NCBI RefSeq assembly: GCF_027595985.1
Contig: NC_073302.1
Coordinates: 392,946,403-393,010,402, forward strand
Direction of reading: 5' to 3'
DNA from: Sorex araneus
Taxonomy: Eukaryota > Chordata > Mammalia > Eulipotyphla > Soricidae
Length of the DNA stretch: 64,000 nucleotides
Of this stretch, positions 22,266-34,995 are shown piece after piece (the first letter of the stretch is position 1; every line of letters begins with the position of its first letter). The notes under the pieces are model-generated. The model did not search any database. It was not told the DNA's origin and saw only the letters and a program-made list of their open reading frames with translations. The position numbers and the translations under genes were made by a program.

Positions 22266-23254
22266 AAGCAAAATAAGAAAATCAAAAACAAAGATATTTA
22301 TGGGAGTAACAAGCTAGTGACTGACACAGCAGGCCTAAATCTAGGCCACGAAAGGGACCACTGGAATGGTGCACCCTGTTTGAAGCATTTTACTCAAACC
22401 AGATTCATTGCTAAGATTCTGTTTAGGCTTAGTCTGTCCTTAATCCAAGCCCATTATCTCATTATTCCACCAGCCTGCAGTTCGGCTCCTGGGTCCATTA
22501 TATTTTAGTAGTTGTGCCGATGGTGTATGAAGTGCCCATTCCATAAATTATTCAGTATCACAAATAGGCATAACACTAAGTATCGTAAGTAATTCAAATC
22601 TAAATAGTTTCCATTTTCAAGACAATTGCATCTTAGTAAGGAAGGCACTTTCTTCCTAACATTTTTGAAAAGCACATTAATACATGCTACAATAAATTAT
22701 AATTTTTAAAAATTTTTTGTTAGAGAAACACTGTGATGTACAGTTACAAACTTCTGAACTTTTGTGTTTCCATTTTACTCTAAATTATATTTTTTAAAAA
22801 ATATTTGGGGAATAAATAGTAGGTCCTACTTTAATGCAAAGCATCAGTTCAAGTAACTTCTTAAGAGAATACTTATTCTTATACTAGACAGAAATGTTAG
22901 GAGTTGGCTCTGCACACAGTCAGGTGTGTCCCTAGAATAAAACAAACAGATGAGAATGTGAATAGTTCTATTAAGAAAATCATATTTTATGTTGAACTTT
23001 AGAAAAAAAATTTAAGGAAAATCAAATTTGTGAGTGGGGACAGGCCCCCTGGTGATTCTGGGCTAAGTGGGCCTCTGATGCTGGAAATGACCTGGGCAGC
23101 CACCCCAGTGCTGCTTGGAAGCCTCCAGGGATGTTCCTGGCGCTGCCCGGGAGACCATGCGGTGCTGGGAAGCCACTTAGGGTCGGCTGCATGCAGACTA
23201 TGCACTCTAACCTCTGTACTATCTTGATTGTTCAGGAACATTCTTTGAAAAAGT

Positions 23255-23404
23255 TTTTTATGCCACACCCAGTGATGCTTTATCCTGGCTCTCTACACTC
23301 AGAGATCACTCCTAGCAGTGATTGGGGGACAATGTGGGGTGGTGGGGATTGAACATCGGCTGCATCTAAGGCAAGTGTCCTACTCACTGTACTGTTGCTC
23401 CAGC
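23255..23404 (-). repeat. Type 1 SINE, truncated
   Basis: Reverse copy: gccacacccagtgatgct, cactcagagatcactcct, and a degraded head ending ctgttgctccagc. Confidence 0.75.
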
Positions 23405-23507
23405 TTGGAAAACCCTTTCTTTCTTTCTTTTCTTTTTTTTTAAACTCTAAATTTTTCACCACCCAATAGAAAAGCCTCAAACATTTGAGGACTGTGCTCA
23501 GCCACTG

Positions 23508-24318
23508 AGCCTGCCTGCCTCCCTCCCTCCCTCCCTCCCTTCCTCCCTCCCTCCCTCCCTCCCTCCCTCCCTCCCTCCCTCCCTTCCTCCCTCCCTCCCT
23601 CCCTCCCTCCCTTCCTCCCTCCTCCTTCCTTCCTTCCCTCCTTCCTTCCTTCCTTCCTTCCTTCCTTCCTTCCTTCCTTCCTTCCTTCCTTCCTTCCTTC
23701 CTTCCTTCCTTCCCTCCTTCCTTCCCTCCCTCCTTTCTTCCCTCCCTCCTTCCTTCCCTCCCTCCTTCCTCCCTTCCCTCCCTCCCTCCCTCCCTCCCTC
23801 CTTCCTTCCTTCCTTCCTTCCTTCCTTCCTTCCTTCCTTCCTTCCTTCCTTCCTTCCCTCCTTCCATCCCTCCATCCCTCCTTTCCTCCATCCCTTCCTT
23901 CCTTCCTTCCTTCCTTCCTTCCTTCCTTCCTTCCTTCCTTCCTTCCTTCCTTCCTTCCTTCCTTCCTTCCTTCCTTCCTTCCCTCCTTCCTTCCCTCCTT
24001 CCCTCCTTCCCTCCTTTCCTCCCTCCCTCCCTCCCTCCCTTCCTTCCTTCCTTCCTTCCTTCCTTCCTTCCTTCCTTCCTTCCTTCCTTCCTTCCTTCCC
24101 TCCTTCCCTCCTTCCTTCCCTCCCTCCTTTCTTCCCTCCCTCCTTCCTTCCCTCCCTCCTTCCTCCCTTCCCTCCCTCCCTCCCTCCTTCCTTCCTTCCT
24201 TCCTTCCTTCCTTCCTTCCTTCCTTCCTTCCTTCCTTCCTTCCTTCCTTCCTTCCTTCCTTCCTTCCCTCCCTCCCTCCCTCCCTCCCTCCCTCCCTCCC
24301 TCCTTTCCCCTTCCTTCC
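23508..24318 (+). repeat. 810-base (CCTT)n/(CCCT)n polypyrimidine tract
   Basis: Blocks of pure cctt tetranucleotides alternate with blocks of ccct, with very few purines. At least two longer segments look repeated inside it (for example the tttcttccctccctccttcc block near 23733 and 24128), so it has a higher-order structure. Lys/Arg/Glu/Gly-rich reading frames on the minus strand are only translations of this tract. Confidence 0.97.
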
Positions 24319-24324
24319 TCTGTC

Positions 24325-24480
24325 ATTGAATCACAGTGAGATACAGTTGCAAAGTTGCTCATGATTCTCAGTCATAAAATGTTCTAACACCAGTTCTTTT
24401 ATCAGTACATTTCCCACCACCAATATCCCTAGTTTCTCTCCCATCCACCTCACCCCACCATACCCCCCCCCGTTTCCTGC
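24325..24480 (-). repeat. Fragment of recurrent caataaa-ended repeat
   Basis: Starts attgaatcacagtgagatac and continues with catttcccaccaccaatatc and a C-rich end. It lies directly after the polypyrimidine tract, which may have grown from the edge of this copy. Confidence 0.65.
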
Positions 24481-24929
24481 CTCTAGCTATTTCTATTTCT
24501 TGTCTTAAGGTTTCTGAAACTTTACTTTCACTTCCCCTTTTGACAAGGCTCACTTCTGACCTAGTGTTCCCCATAACTATAAGTGGCAGCTCTGTTCTAG
24601 CAATTGTCTTAAGGCTATCCTTGGGGTCGTTCTTTACTCTCTTTCTGTTTAATATGACATTAGCTTCTGACTCATTTTACTGCATCCATCTTTGTCCTAA
24701 TCTAGTAGAGTCACTCCATGAGAGCCAGTCATTCTTCTAAGATTTGAACCAAATTCCTGTGCCCCTGTCTCACAGGATAAAACCGGGCATTTTTCTAGTT
24801 ACCTTCAGTTTTTACAAATGTTTGCAAAATGTTTTTCAGGTTAGTGGCAGCCCTGCAGGCTTTCTTGCTAGTGCATGAACAGATCAGATATGCTTTTGCC
24901 TAGGGGCTTTGCCAAAGCAATTTCTTCCT

Positions 24930-25340
24930 TCTCTCTTGTCAGCCTTTTCCCTCTTCTCATTCAGATTTCTGCTTAAATGTTATCTCAGTGGAATTTTCTC
25001 TGTGGCCCCTTGTGTTCTGGAGGCCTTGTTAGGTCATATGGAATGAAACCAAGCCACATTCATGCTAGGCATGTGCTCTAACATTTGGTTTCTATCTTTG
25101 GTCTTCTTCCACCACCCCCCCACTCCATTTTCTCCATTGTTTTCTTGTCTTCTTACTGTATTCCACTTTTCTTCTAAGTATTGATTGGCACCTGACAGTG
25201 TATATTTAACTGTGCTTTATGTTGCAAGAATCTAGATTTTATGCAAGGCACAACCTGTCCTTTTCATTTGATGTTGTATGGTTCCATCACCTGGCCGTAA
25301 TGCTTAAAACAAAATTGGCACTTGACAAATGGAATGCTAG
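24930..25340 (+). repeat. L2 LINE relic
   Basis: Blocks like atttctgcttaaatgttatc, then agaatctagattttatgcaa and gcacttgacaaatggaatgc follow the order of an L2 3' end. Strongly decayed. Confidence 0.55.
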
Positions 25341-25521
25341 ATAGATCTGCGTTGTCCCTTTCTTGTGCATTAAGTATCATCAAGTCCTGAGTGCTAAATG
25401 CAAGAGATGTAGATTATAAGCAAAACTTTTTATAACTGGGCTCAAAGTGTCTCCTAAGTCAGTGTTAAAGATAATAAAGATGTGTAAAGATAATAAAGAT
25501 GTGTAAATGTTTCTGCCACAG

Positions 25522-25605
25522 GATATGAGCTGGTTTGATAACCCTAAAAATACCACTGGAGCATTGACTACCAGGCTTGCCAATGACGCTGCTCAAGTTA
25601 AAGGG
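25522..25605 (+). CDS. ABCB1: ABCB1 exon 20 (intracellular loop 3)
   Basis: 84 bases encode residues 800-827. The sequence is [20 protein letters not shown] plus NDAAQVKG; Met replaces Val801 and Asn replaces Asp at the second position after WF. The coupling-helix region is otherwise identical to human. Acceptor is ctgccacag, donor gtaagt. Confidence 0.97.
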
Positions 25606-27411
25606 GTAAGTGCCTCCTGCTGGTGTTTGTCCTCACTGTGGGACTCATCTTGAGTCTCAGTATGAAACATTTTCTCAACAGGTATTGCTTTTCATCATTA
25701 AGAAAATGTTTGAATTTTAACTTATACAGTATATCATGTGCTTGCTTCATAATAAAAATGGAAGTTGTTTAAACTTCACGTACTTTGTAGTATGAGTATG
25801 ATATATAATTTATGGATAAAATATGTTTTGTTATTTGTTATGCTGTTTTTGCTATTGATGAGATGCATATGGAAGGATCGTTATCTAGAAAAGGAAGCAT
25901 TTCTCAGTGCTTTATGTAGGATCCCTTTTATTAATGCCCAATGAACAGTAGCAAAATGCTACTAACAAGAGTGGGTTTGGTTGTTCTAACAAAACCTAGG
26001 GGTGAGGCCTTGCATGTGGCTCAGTGTAGAGCACTTGCCTAGCATGTGTGAAGCCATGGCTTCCCGTCATGCCACAGAAAGGAGAAAGAAAAAAAGAAAG
26101 CAAAGTGTAGGGGCAAAGGCAGACAGGAGAAAGTAAGTGACATTAAACTTCAAAAACTCTTTGTAAAATGTTAAAACAAATGAAAAACTTAAAAAAAAAA
26201 AAAAACCCAAAGCAGAAAGAATCAGTTTACTGAACTCTACAGCTTAAATTTTGCTCTCATTCATCAATATAACTAGAAACCTGCCATGGTATTGTTTTGA
26301 GCAGGGAAAGCTGCTCAGGGGGCACTTCTAGAGGCTCAGCCTACTCTTCGGACCCGAGTGTCCAGTATGCAGGGCTGGGGAGGCGATGCTGCTGCTCAGG
26401 CCCAAGGTATAGGGCGGCCTCCACATGCAGAAAGTGCTCTACCCTGTGCTGCTGACGTGGGGTAAGCGGTGTTGGGGCGCCAATTGAGGCCTGTACAGAC
26501 AAAGCAAGTTTTCCAGCCCTTCGAGCTATCTCCCCTACCCTTGGTACACTTCGATTTGTGCGCAAGGTGAAAATTTCCACAAAATAATATGGAATTTTGA
26601 AAAAAGTCCTATGATTTCAGCCTCATCTTTCCTACTCTGCAATTCTATCTCCCTTTATTCTTTATTTACTAAGATATTTTATTAATATATTCCTTCTATT
26701 TATAGATGTAAGAATAAACAAGGTTCTGAGTGTCGATGCATACGGAATGCTTATTCTGAGAAGTGTTAATAAAATTGTTACATAAATTGTAGGAATTATC
26801 ATTTAAATACATACTTCTTAGTGTCAAATAACTAGAAACTTGATGTTTAAATCATATTATAGAGAATTTAACAGAACAGATTGTACATTATTTCAAAGAA
26901 CTTAGAATTTCCTCAGAGATACAGTTTGGTCATGCTGGAATCTTCATGGTATGTTAGTTAGGCAAATGCGCTCTTCAGGGAAAATCATATCAGGATATGT
27001 CAGGATATCTCCCCAAACTAGACTAATGCAAGTTTGTATCTATATTGATGGCAATCGTGTTTATTTGTGTTATTTTTCATACTCAGCTTTATGATCAATG
27101 TAACACTTTATAACACAAAGATGCATTTTGGAGTAGGGGCTTAATCCTGCCAGATACTAATTGGAAGATATTGCCATGTCTCAGTATTTTGCTATAAAAT
27201 GATGTTTTTTGACATTTTATTTTATGTTGGTCTTAGGCCTCTGCAGAGAGAAAAAGGAAATGGAAATCAGGTTGGAATCATGAGTGTACTATGCACTTTT
27301 GAATTTTTTTCCTTGAGGGAAGCTGGTTGAAGGAAAGATGAGGTTAAATTTTCCTAATTTGAAAAGAAAATTTGGAAGATAGGCCTCTTTTTTTAATAAC
27401 TGCAAATATTT

Positions 27412-27575
27412 TGGAGTAGGAGCAATAGCTCAGTGGCCGAGTGCATATGCTCTGCCTGAGGGAGGCCCCAGCTTGATTCTCAGCGTAGTATGGCCCCCTG
27501 ATCATGAGGGAGACTCATGAGCACCACCAAGTATGGCCCCAAAGCTACAAATATAAATAAATAAATAAATAAAAT
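27412..27575 (+). repeat. Old tRNA-derived SINE
   Basis: Head gagcaatagctcagtggccg and body gagcaccaccaagtatgg are recognisable. An (ataa)n tail ends it. Confidence 0.65.
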
Positions 27576-29505
27576 AGATACTGCAAAAATACTAAGTTTT
27601 TTCAATCGATACTAATGTTTTTGAGGGGAAAATAAAGCACAGGAGAGGAGACCCAAAGAAAGGTGGGGAGAAAAATCAAAGGAAGTGAGATAGAAAAATG
27701 TAAATGCCTCGTGGGATGAAGAAGGTGAAACACAATTTTGTGGGTATCAAGTGTTAAAAGTTCTTCTCTCATTTCCTTCATGCTTGGGTATAGTTTTTGA
27801 GTGATTACCTATTCTCAACATCCTCTCTGAAATGAAGTTTATTTGGCTACTATGGTATTTATTTGTACTGCTCCATCTGTTCTTAGATACTAGATAGAGA
27901 TTTCCTTTCTATATAAGGAACACATGTGAATGTATTAATATTGCTCTTTAAAGGGAAAAACAAAGCACTTGTGCTATATCGGATTAAGCCCAGGATTTAA
28001 TCTTCTTCCAGTTTAAGGCACTAGATCTTTTAGTTTCCTTTTCATATGCATTTCAGAAGAATTTGTTAACTTTGATCCATTTTACTTATTTTTGTGGTTC
28101 TGACTATAATTCGAACTGAGCATACCTAACTCTTTTTTTGAACTGAGACTTGGGAGATGTGCCAGGGACTATATACTGGGACTTGGGAGATGTTTGTACA
28201 ATTAGTTATTGCGAAATGAGGTCTGAGTTGGACTTGTTGATAGGGAGAAAGGAGCAATTGACATCATCTTTGTGTGTTAGACTCACTCATTGGTTGTAAA
28301 TTTTAGCCTTCAAAATGAAAGTCAAATGCAAACTGGCATTGAAGGTCACTCTACTCATCATTTGCTGAACTTATCTAAGTATCCCGCTAATATGAGCTCA
28401 GTAATTGCATCAGATGAAAGTAGTATGTTCTCTCTAAAAGTAGTGCTGTCTCTTTTATGTCTAGTACATTTCCCTGCTATGGAATTTGCTGTCTAATTGC
28501 TATTAGGCTGCTAATAGTTACTTTTCCTCCTAATTGCCGGTTCAATGTCTCTATCATACAGATACAGTGAATGATTTTGGAAGATTAATATGGGAGGCTG
28601 GTGGGGCAGCTGGAAAGAGAGTCTGCACAGTATTTTGTCCTAGAATTTAGAGCTTAGAAAATAATTTGCTTATTAATAAATTTACCTGTATGTTTAAGGG
28701 GCTGGGAAAAATTTTATCCAAAACTATAGACAGTGGCAATGACCATCCTTTATTGTATTGCAGTTTACAAGCTATACCTGAAATCAGCCTCACTCACAGA
28801 GGAACTTCTGGGGTAGGAAAAACTTTGGCCATTTCCAGAGAAAGCAGATCTAGAGCCAGAGGAGAAATTTTTAGTGATTTGTTTCCAGGCTGGAGGAGAA
28901 AAATTAGAGTGGTGGACTGAACTAACTTTGACTTTTGCCTATAGAGGTGCCTGCAACTAAAAGTCATGTGTTGGAATTTCTGCCATCCAAACAAAAGGTT
29001 TAGATGCCTGCTTAACATGCTAAATTATAAGAAGTCAATTGCATATTTAATTGTAATTGCATCTTGGATAGACCAAGTCATATTTGTATATCATTAATAA
29101 TAAGTATTTGTGTATCTAACATTGGAAAATTTCAACATTCCCAATTGAGTATTATTGTTATGCTCTTTGTCTTGCTAATTTTTAGATATTGCTTGATCTG
29201 TCATGGTTTGATTGATAGAAATTTTCATGGTATTAAAAATACAGAATAGATAGACATTTAATTAAACTCTATTATTGACCTTCTGTCTCTGTTCTGAAGT
29301 CATACAAATCTTCATTTGGGAAAACAAACTTATAAGTAAACCTTTACATTTTATGTCATGCTTGGAAAGATATTAGGTTTTCATGAAGCTACTATCTTTA
29401 AGACAATATAAATCTTTAATACAATATAATCTTTAAGACAATATAAATTTTTAATCTTTAAGACAATATAAATATGGATAGAAATAATATAAAAGTGTTC
29501 ATCTA

Positions 29506-29681
29506 GGGGCCGGAGTGATAGCACAGCGGGTAGGGCGTTTGCTTTGCACGCGGCCGACCCGGGTTTGATCCCCGGCATCCCATATGGTCCCCCAAGCACT
29601 GCCAGGAGTAATTCCTGAATGCAAAGCCAGGAGTAACCCCTGAGCATCGCTGGGTGTGACCCAAAAAGCAAAAAAAAAAAA
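29506..29681 (+). repeat. Type 1 SINE, young
   Basis: Near-consensus copy with a poly-A tail. The 15-base repeat aaaagtgttcatcta flanks it exactly at 29491-29505 and 29682-29696. It lies only 45 bases before exon 21. Confidence 0.93.
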
Positions 29682-29726
29682 AAAAGTGTTCATCTAATGT
29701 ATTTCTATTTAAATTTTTTTTTGCAG

Positions 29727-29930
29727 GCTATAGGTGCCAGACTTGCTGTAATTACCCAGAATATAGCAAATCTTGGGACAGGCATTATAATATCCTTAAT
29801 ATATGGCTGGCAGTTAACACTTTTACTCTTAGCAATTGTACCGATCATTGCAATAGCTGGAGTTATTGAAATGAAAATGCTATCTGGACAAGCACTCAAA
29901 GATAAGAAAGAACTTGAAGGTGCTGGGAAG
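29727..29930 (+). CDS. ABCB1: ABCB1 exon 21 (TM9-TM10)
   Basis: 204 bases encode residues 828-895, covering TM9, the very short outer turn and TM10. The run [12 protein letters not shown] and [19 protein letters not shown] match human. Residue 893, site of the human 2677G>T/A variant (Ala to Ser or Thr), is Ala, codon GCT at 29922-29924. Acceptor is ttttttgcag, donor gtgagt. Confidence 0.97.
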
Positions 29931-30449
29931 GTGAGTCAAAATAAACAGAATTAACTATGTCAAGTGAAATATTTTAATCAGTGTGGTTGTGTTATTCTTC
30001 TTCACTAACTTGCTGGCATAGTTGGGGGGAGGTGTTGGTTTTGTTTGCTTGTTTTTGTAACCGTTGAAGTTTATTCAGCAGATTGGAAACTGAAAACAAA
30101 GTAGCAAATTAAATTGAGGCATGCAGACTGACAAGTAATTCTTGAGATTTTTTTTTTTTAGTTTTAGGCCACTGTCTTCACATTCTCCTTTTTATCCCCT
30201 GCCCACCCACCCCCATCCATTGCCCACCCTGCAAAACCTAAATTGAGTCTTTTATTGAAGAAAGTTGACCCATTTAATTACATATCATGGGAGATATGAA
30301 AATATGAAGCAGTCCTAAAGGCTTTTATTCTATGTGGCTTTAATTAATAGTATACTTTCCTCTTTATTCTGTCTCCTCTTCTTTCTGTTCACAGTTCATT
30401 AGTTCATTCAGGGTGTGGGTGCAGCAGACTTACCTGTTTTTTGAACAAA

Positions 30450-30640
30450 TGTTTATGTAGCATTTACTCCGTTTCCTTGACAAATGCTTTACAACTCATA
30501 GTGGCCCTATAAGGTGTAAGGTCTGTTATTACCACTCTTATCAGGTGAGGCACAAAGGTAGGTAATGCTCCTGAAGCCTTAGCACTGCTATATCTCAGAG
30601 CCAGGGTTCAAATTCAGATAGCCATCCTCAGTTGTGTTCT
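30450..30640 (+). repeat. MIR relic
   Basis: MIR order is visible: gtagcatttactccgtttcc, aatgctttacaactcatag, ggccctataaggtgtaagg and agagccagggttcaaattca. Confidence 0.75.
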
Positions 30641-31529
30641 GTTTCTTAAGAGAGCTTTGCTGCTGGTATGATATCTCCTAATCTGTACTGTTGTAGAACT
30701 GACCCCCCTAAAAACTGTATCAAATATCTAGGATGAGGATATATCTATCATAACATCTTCCAGGTTTCCAAGAGTCATTCCAGGTGAAGCATCTTCATTA
30801 AAGGATGACAAAGAGGACCTTAGAGGCTTGTCTTCATGACTAACACTTTGTTCTCATCCTCCCTGCTATATCCGTAGACACTTTTTCGCATTTCCTAGGA
30901 TTCCTTCAGGAAAATTGGGCCCACTTCAGTTCTCTGGCTAGTGGATAGTACCTTAGGTGAGACTTCTCACCAAGCCTTCTGGGCTCAGTCCTGAGATCCT
31001 GAGCTTTCAGGAGCATGGTGTTGATTCACAGGCAGCTGGCCCACATAAGTGACTAGTCCTGTGGCCACTCACTTCCTTTATTCATGTGCTTTGTTGTTTT
31101 TACCTCTATGATTCTTCAGCCATGCTCTATAGTAGAATGTAGGGAAAGAAAATACTAGTAATAATGTCCTTATTTATTGAAGTGTTCAAAATATCCCCAA
31201 AAGGAGACTTAGGTCTCTGATACGAAGAAGAACACTACTTTTGAGTTACTTTGTTGAAGACCATAGTTTAGCACCTTGGAAATGGTGACTCAGATTGAAA
31301 TCTTCTATGTTTTATTGGAAAGGGTGAAGGAAGGGGGTGCTGATGGGAATGCATATAAATGAATATGGCAGAATTTCTGAGTGAGGTTAAGGTGAGATAA
31401 GTGAGTGGTAGCTCAGGCAAGGGACAAAAGGAACTAGGAAAGTAGTAGTTGCTGCACCAGCCAGTCCACGCAATGCCAGTTCACTAACCAGTACATAATC
31501 AACTCTCACCTGACCATCAGTCTAAAACT

Positions 31530-31705
31530 AGCATTTACTGAGTTATACATCAGGTGTCATGTTAAGACACACGTTGCTTGTATAATATAGGTATAATACC
31601 TGTGTTATTTCACTTAATAATCTTACTCAGTTATCCATATTGATAAATAATGAAAACCAAGGTTTGGCATGGTCAAATAACCTACTCAAAGTGACACAGA
31701 ACAGC
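31530..31705 (+). repeat. MIR relic
   Basis: MIR order is visible: agcatttactgagttataca, atttcacttaataatcttac and aacctactcaaagtgacaca. Confidence 0.7.
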
Positions 31706-31769
31706 GTAACTGCTTTCCTGCTATCCATTCTTTATTTACTGAACGTGGCCATTCACATTCTGCATCACC

Positions 31770-32065
31770 TTCAGAAATGCCATCCTGATCACTTAGAAAA
31801 AGAAATAAGATCATGCTTCTCTGAAGACTAAACCCTGCAATGACCAAGACAAACTGTGTGAGCCAGGCCCTAGTGACTACTGTGCTCTCCTCTTGCACTG
31901 CTTTCTCCAGTGCCCACCCGACCCCTTGTCTCATTTATCCTTCTTTCATATCCTCAGACATTCTTTGCTGGGTTTTTTCCTGCTATTTTCTGTGGCTGAT
32001 GCCCTTAAATTGTTCAACATTCAGTTATTACCTCTTCAGAGAAGCCCTTATCAACATTTGAATTA
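31770..32065 (+). repeat. L2 LINE relic, tentative
   Basis: The stretch is CT-rich, with a ttattacctcttcagagaag end reminiscent of L2 3' ends. Assignment is by eye only. Confidence 0.4.
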
Positions 32066-32084
32066 ATACATAAGACTTTGGTCT

Positions 32085-32245
32085 CAGAAAAATTAGTACC
32101 ACAAGTAGTGTATTTGCCTTGCAAGTGGCTGACCACATTCGATCCCATATGGTCTCCTGAGCCCACCAGGAGTGATTCTTGACTGCAAAGCTAGGAGTCA
32201 GCCCTGAGCACTGCCAGCTGTCGTCCCCAAACCAAAAACAGGGAC
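32085..32245 (+). repeat. Old type 1 SINE
   Basis: Blocks gtatttgccttgcaagtgg, ccaccaggagtgattcttga and ctgagcactgccagctg are in order. The head is degraded. Confidence 0.7.
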
Positions 32246-34006
32246 AGAAACAAGACTTGCAAGACTTTTCAGACCTAATGTTTCTTTCCTGTTTCTTTGT
32301 TTATTGATTAACAGTCTGTCTTCCTGGTTAAAAATAAGCTAGGAACCAGAGCTATATCTGCTGATTTGTCCTGAAAGGGATTAAGCAGGCCTAGAATTCC
32401 AAAGCTGAATTGGGTGACACCACAGCCTACTTCTGCCCTGATTGTGAAAACCTATGTGGCAAAACCTGATCGTCACCATAACTGATCAGTGCTCCAAATT
32501 TCTTTTAGAGTACTAGGAGCAAATGAACAATACTATAAAATGCTGTTTCCTTCTCAGAAACAGATTTATATGAAGTTTGGTGTATGTGATGATAGGAAGG
32601 GGGAAGGTTTTTCTTTCTTTTTTTCTGTGAATATACTTTCCTTTCTTCAAACTTACTTAGTGCATGCTAGTTTTTTGAAGAAAACTAAAAGCCTTTTTAT
32701 ACTCTAATTAGAAGTCCTGTCTTCTAATGGTTACTAAATCTCTATTTAAGACTCTTAAAATAAGTGATGCTGTGAGAGCGCAGGGTGTTAATTAAACCTT
32801 TTCCTAATCGCTTCATTGTGTGGTGAGATAAAGATAATTGTGAAGTGATTATATATTTTTTTCACCATGCAGGGTCTAATTCATAATAGTCCCTCTTGTT
32901 GAGTCTCATACACATTTGAACAACCAAACTGTGAACAACACACAAGAACTTGCCTTAGAAAATTATGAACAAAACAGTTATCAAAATCATTGTTAAAATT
33001 TAAAGTATAATCTGTTCTCAACATTCATTGTTACAGTTGTTTGGATTTTCTTAATAATAGAAAAAGAAACAGTTTGAAATTTTATAATTGAAAATATTTT
33101 GCCAGATATATAGCTCAGTGGCAAAGCATTTATTTGCACATGTGAGACCCTGGATCCAGACATCAGCACTGCAAAAAGATGAAAGTAATTCTAACATATT
33201 CCTAAACATAAAGGATTATATTTCAGTAGGGCTGATTAGAGATGAATTCCCCTCACCCCCTTTTTTTGTTCTTCATTCTAGGACTTTATAAAGTATTACT
33301 TTTGTAATGTGCAAAAAAATTTAAAATAATCTAAATTATACTGAATCTGGACATTTCCTTGTCTTCATAAGTAACTTCTGGTAGACATAACTTGGTCTTT
33401 TTGGTGTGTGTACAAGTATAGCCAGTTTATGCCTCCCTGGGTGGCTGAATATTGCTGGCAGTGACCCTCTGGCCCTTTGAGCACTACTTGCAAGTCCAGA
33501 ACTGTAACAATTGAATACAAACATAATGATATGATATGATTTTTAAGAGGCAATAGAGATACTCATTTTCCGGCTGAGTATTTAAAGTGGAGACTAGGAA
33601 ATCAATAGGAAGAGGAATGAAAGAAAGATGCCAGTTATTTATAAAAAATTCATGTTAGAGAGAAATTGAAGCCCTGGCAAACAGGTTCCAAAATATTCCT
33701 CCCATGTACACAGTGAATAAGCTTAATTTTCTCTTCCTAAGCTATAAGACACACAAACTAATATCTTTCTTGTACTTTTCTGTTTTCTTGTTTGAAGTGC
33801 ATTTCATTCAAATGAATACTTTTGTTCTGGATTTTAAAAAAGTATAATCAGTTTAATAATTTAGTATTATTTACGTAGCAAATAATAGATCATAGTATTG
33901 CAACAATACATTAATTTTGTCCATTGATTTTATTAGATTCTAATATAATATTATATTCCATTGTATTCCCTGGTGCCTCTTGGTGACTGACTGCTCTCTG
34001 TTACAG

Positions 34007-34107
34007 ATTGCTACTGAAGCAATAGAAAATTTCAGAACTGTTGTTTCTCTGTGTCAGGAGGAAAAGTTTGAGTATATGTATGCACAGAATTTGCAGGTAC
34101 CATACAG
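34007..34107 (+). CDS. ABCB1: ABCB1 exon 22 (intracellular loop 4)
   Basis: 101 bases encode residues 896-928 and two bases of Arg929. [14 protein letters not shown] is kept. Human TQEQKFEHMYAQSLQ reads [15 protein letters not shown] here. The new Cys is unusual in a loop that is otherwise well conserved. Acceptor is ctgttacag, donor gtaata. Confidence 0.96.
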
Positions 34108-34694
34108 GTAATAACCATTGATATATGGGAAGGTAGAGTGGGGAGTTGTTTCAATGATCAGATTGGTGTTTTGAGATTTACTTTGACCAAAAGATCAGGA
34201 ACATGGGGAGAAACTGCTAGAAAAAAAATCAATTAAAATGTATTCAGAAAAGGAGACCTATTCTGATGGAGACATCTATACCCCTGAGGTAGAAACTGTG
34301 AGAGCAAGTCTGTGACGGATGAGAGGAGAGCCAGTGAGAACTAATGAGATTGAGATGTCATGTGGGTATGCCTGATACTACTTTAAAAGTAGATATATTT
34401 TTATTGAAACAGTGTAATTTACAAAGTTGTTCATACTATAGTTGTTTTAGTCATTTAGTGTTTTAACACTAGCAGTGTGACCTCCCCTTCATTAATGTCC
34501 CCAGTTTCCCTCTACCCCAATCTGCCCCCTTAGACACATAACAAATTTACTTTATATGACTTGCTCCAACAAAATGAAAAGAAGTGGCAAATAGAATGCT
34601 CAGAAAACAATCAGTGAAAGCCAATTTGTTATTGCTATATGATTTTCACCTTTGTAAAAGGAAACTAAAGCCATATAATACAATATAATAAAAT

Positions 34695-34869
34695 GGGGGC
34701 CCGAGCGATAGCACAGCGGGTAGGGTGTTTGCCTTGCACTCCGCTGACCCAGGTTCGATCTCCGGCATCCCATATGGTCCCCCAAGCACCGCCAGGAGTA
34801 ATTCCTGAGTGCAGAGCCAGGAGTAACCCCTGAGGATCACTGGTGTCACCCAAAAAGAAAAAAAAAATC
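34695..34869 (+). repeat. Type 1 SINE, young
   Basis: Full copy flanked exactly by caataataaaat-like repeats: the 14-base caatataataaaat occurs at 34681-34694 and 34870-34883. Confidence 0.92.
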
Positions 34870-34995
34870 CAATATAATAAAATGCCTATTCTAAAACTTA
34901 AATATGTTTTAAACTCTGGAATCTAAAATATGTTGCATTAAATTACATTTTATACTTGGATTTCATTATAGTTATAATCATCTGTCATTGATAAT

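Larger units (their letters stand above)
20188..25521 (+). other. ABCB1: ABCB1 intron 19
   Basis: Holds an old reverse LINE-1 end (about 20900-21460), SINEs (about 21550-21737, 21763-22012, 22088-22265, 23255-23404), the 810-base CCTT/CCCT tract, a fragment of the caataaa-ended repeat (about 24325-24480) and an L2 relic (about 24930-25340). I see nothing in 20190-20700 or 22270-23000. A diverged SINE may lie at 23030-23230. Confidence 0.85.
25606..29726 (+). other. ABCB1: ABCB1 intron 20
   Basis: Holds old SINE relics (about 26000-26070 and 26290-26560), a diverged SINE with an (ataa)n tail (27412-27575) and a young SINE (29506-29681) close to exon 21. I recognise nothing in 26600-27400 or 27600-29490; both are AT-rich. 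Confidence 0.8.
29931..34006 (+). other. ABCB1: ABCB1 intron 21
   Basis: Relatively poor in young SINEs. It holds two MIR relics (about 30450-30640 and 31530-31705), an L2-like relic (about 31770-32065) and old SINEs (32085-32245 and 33100-33180). Nothing recognised in 30660-31500 or 32260-33090. Confidence 0.8.

Noticed and set aside
23280..24362. Minus-strand 360-codon Lys/Glu/Gly/Arg-rich frame
   Set aside because: It is a translation of the CCTT/CCCT tract. A tetranucleotide repeat without stops reads open in every frame, and there is no other protein signal.
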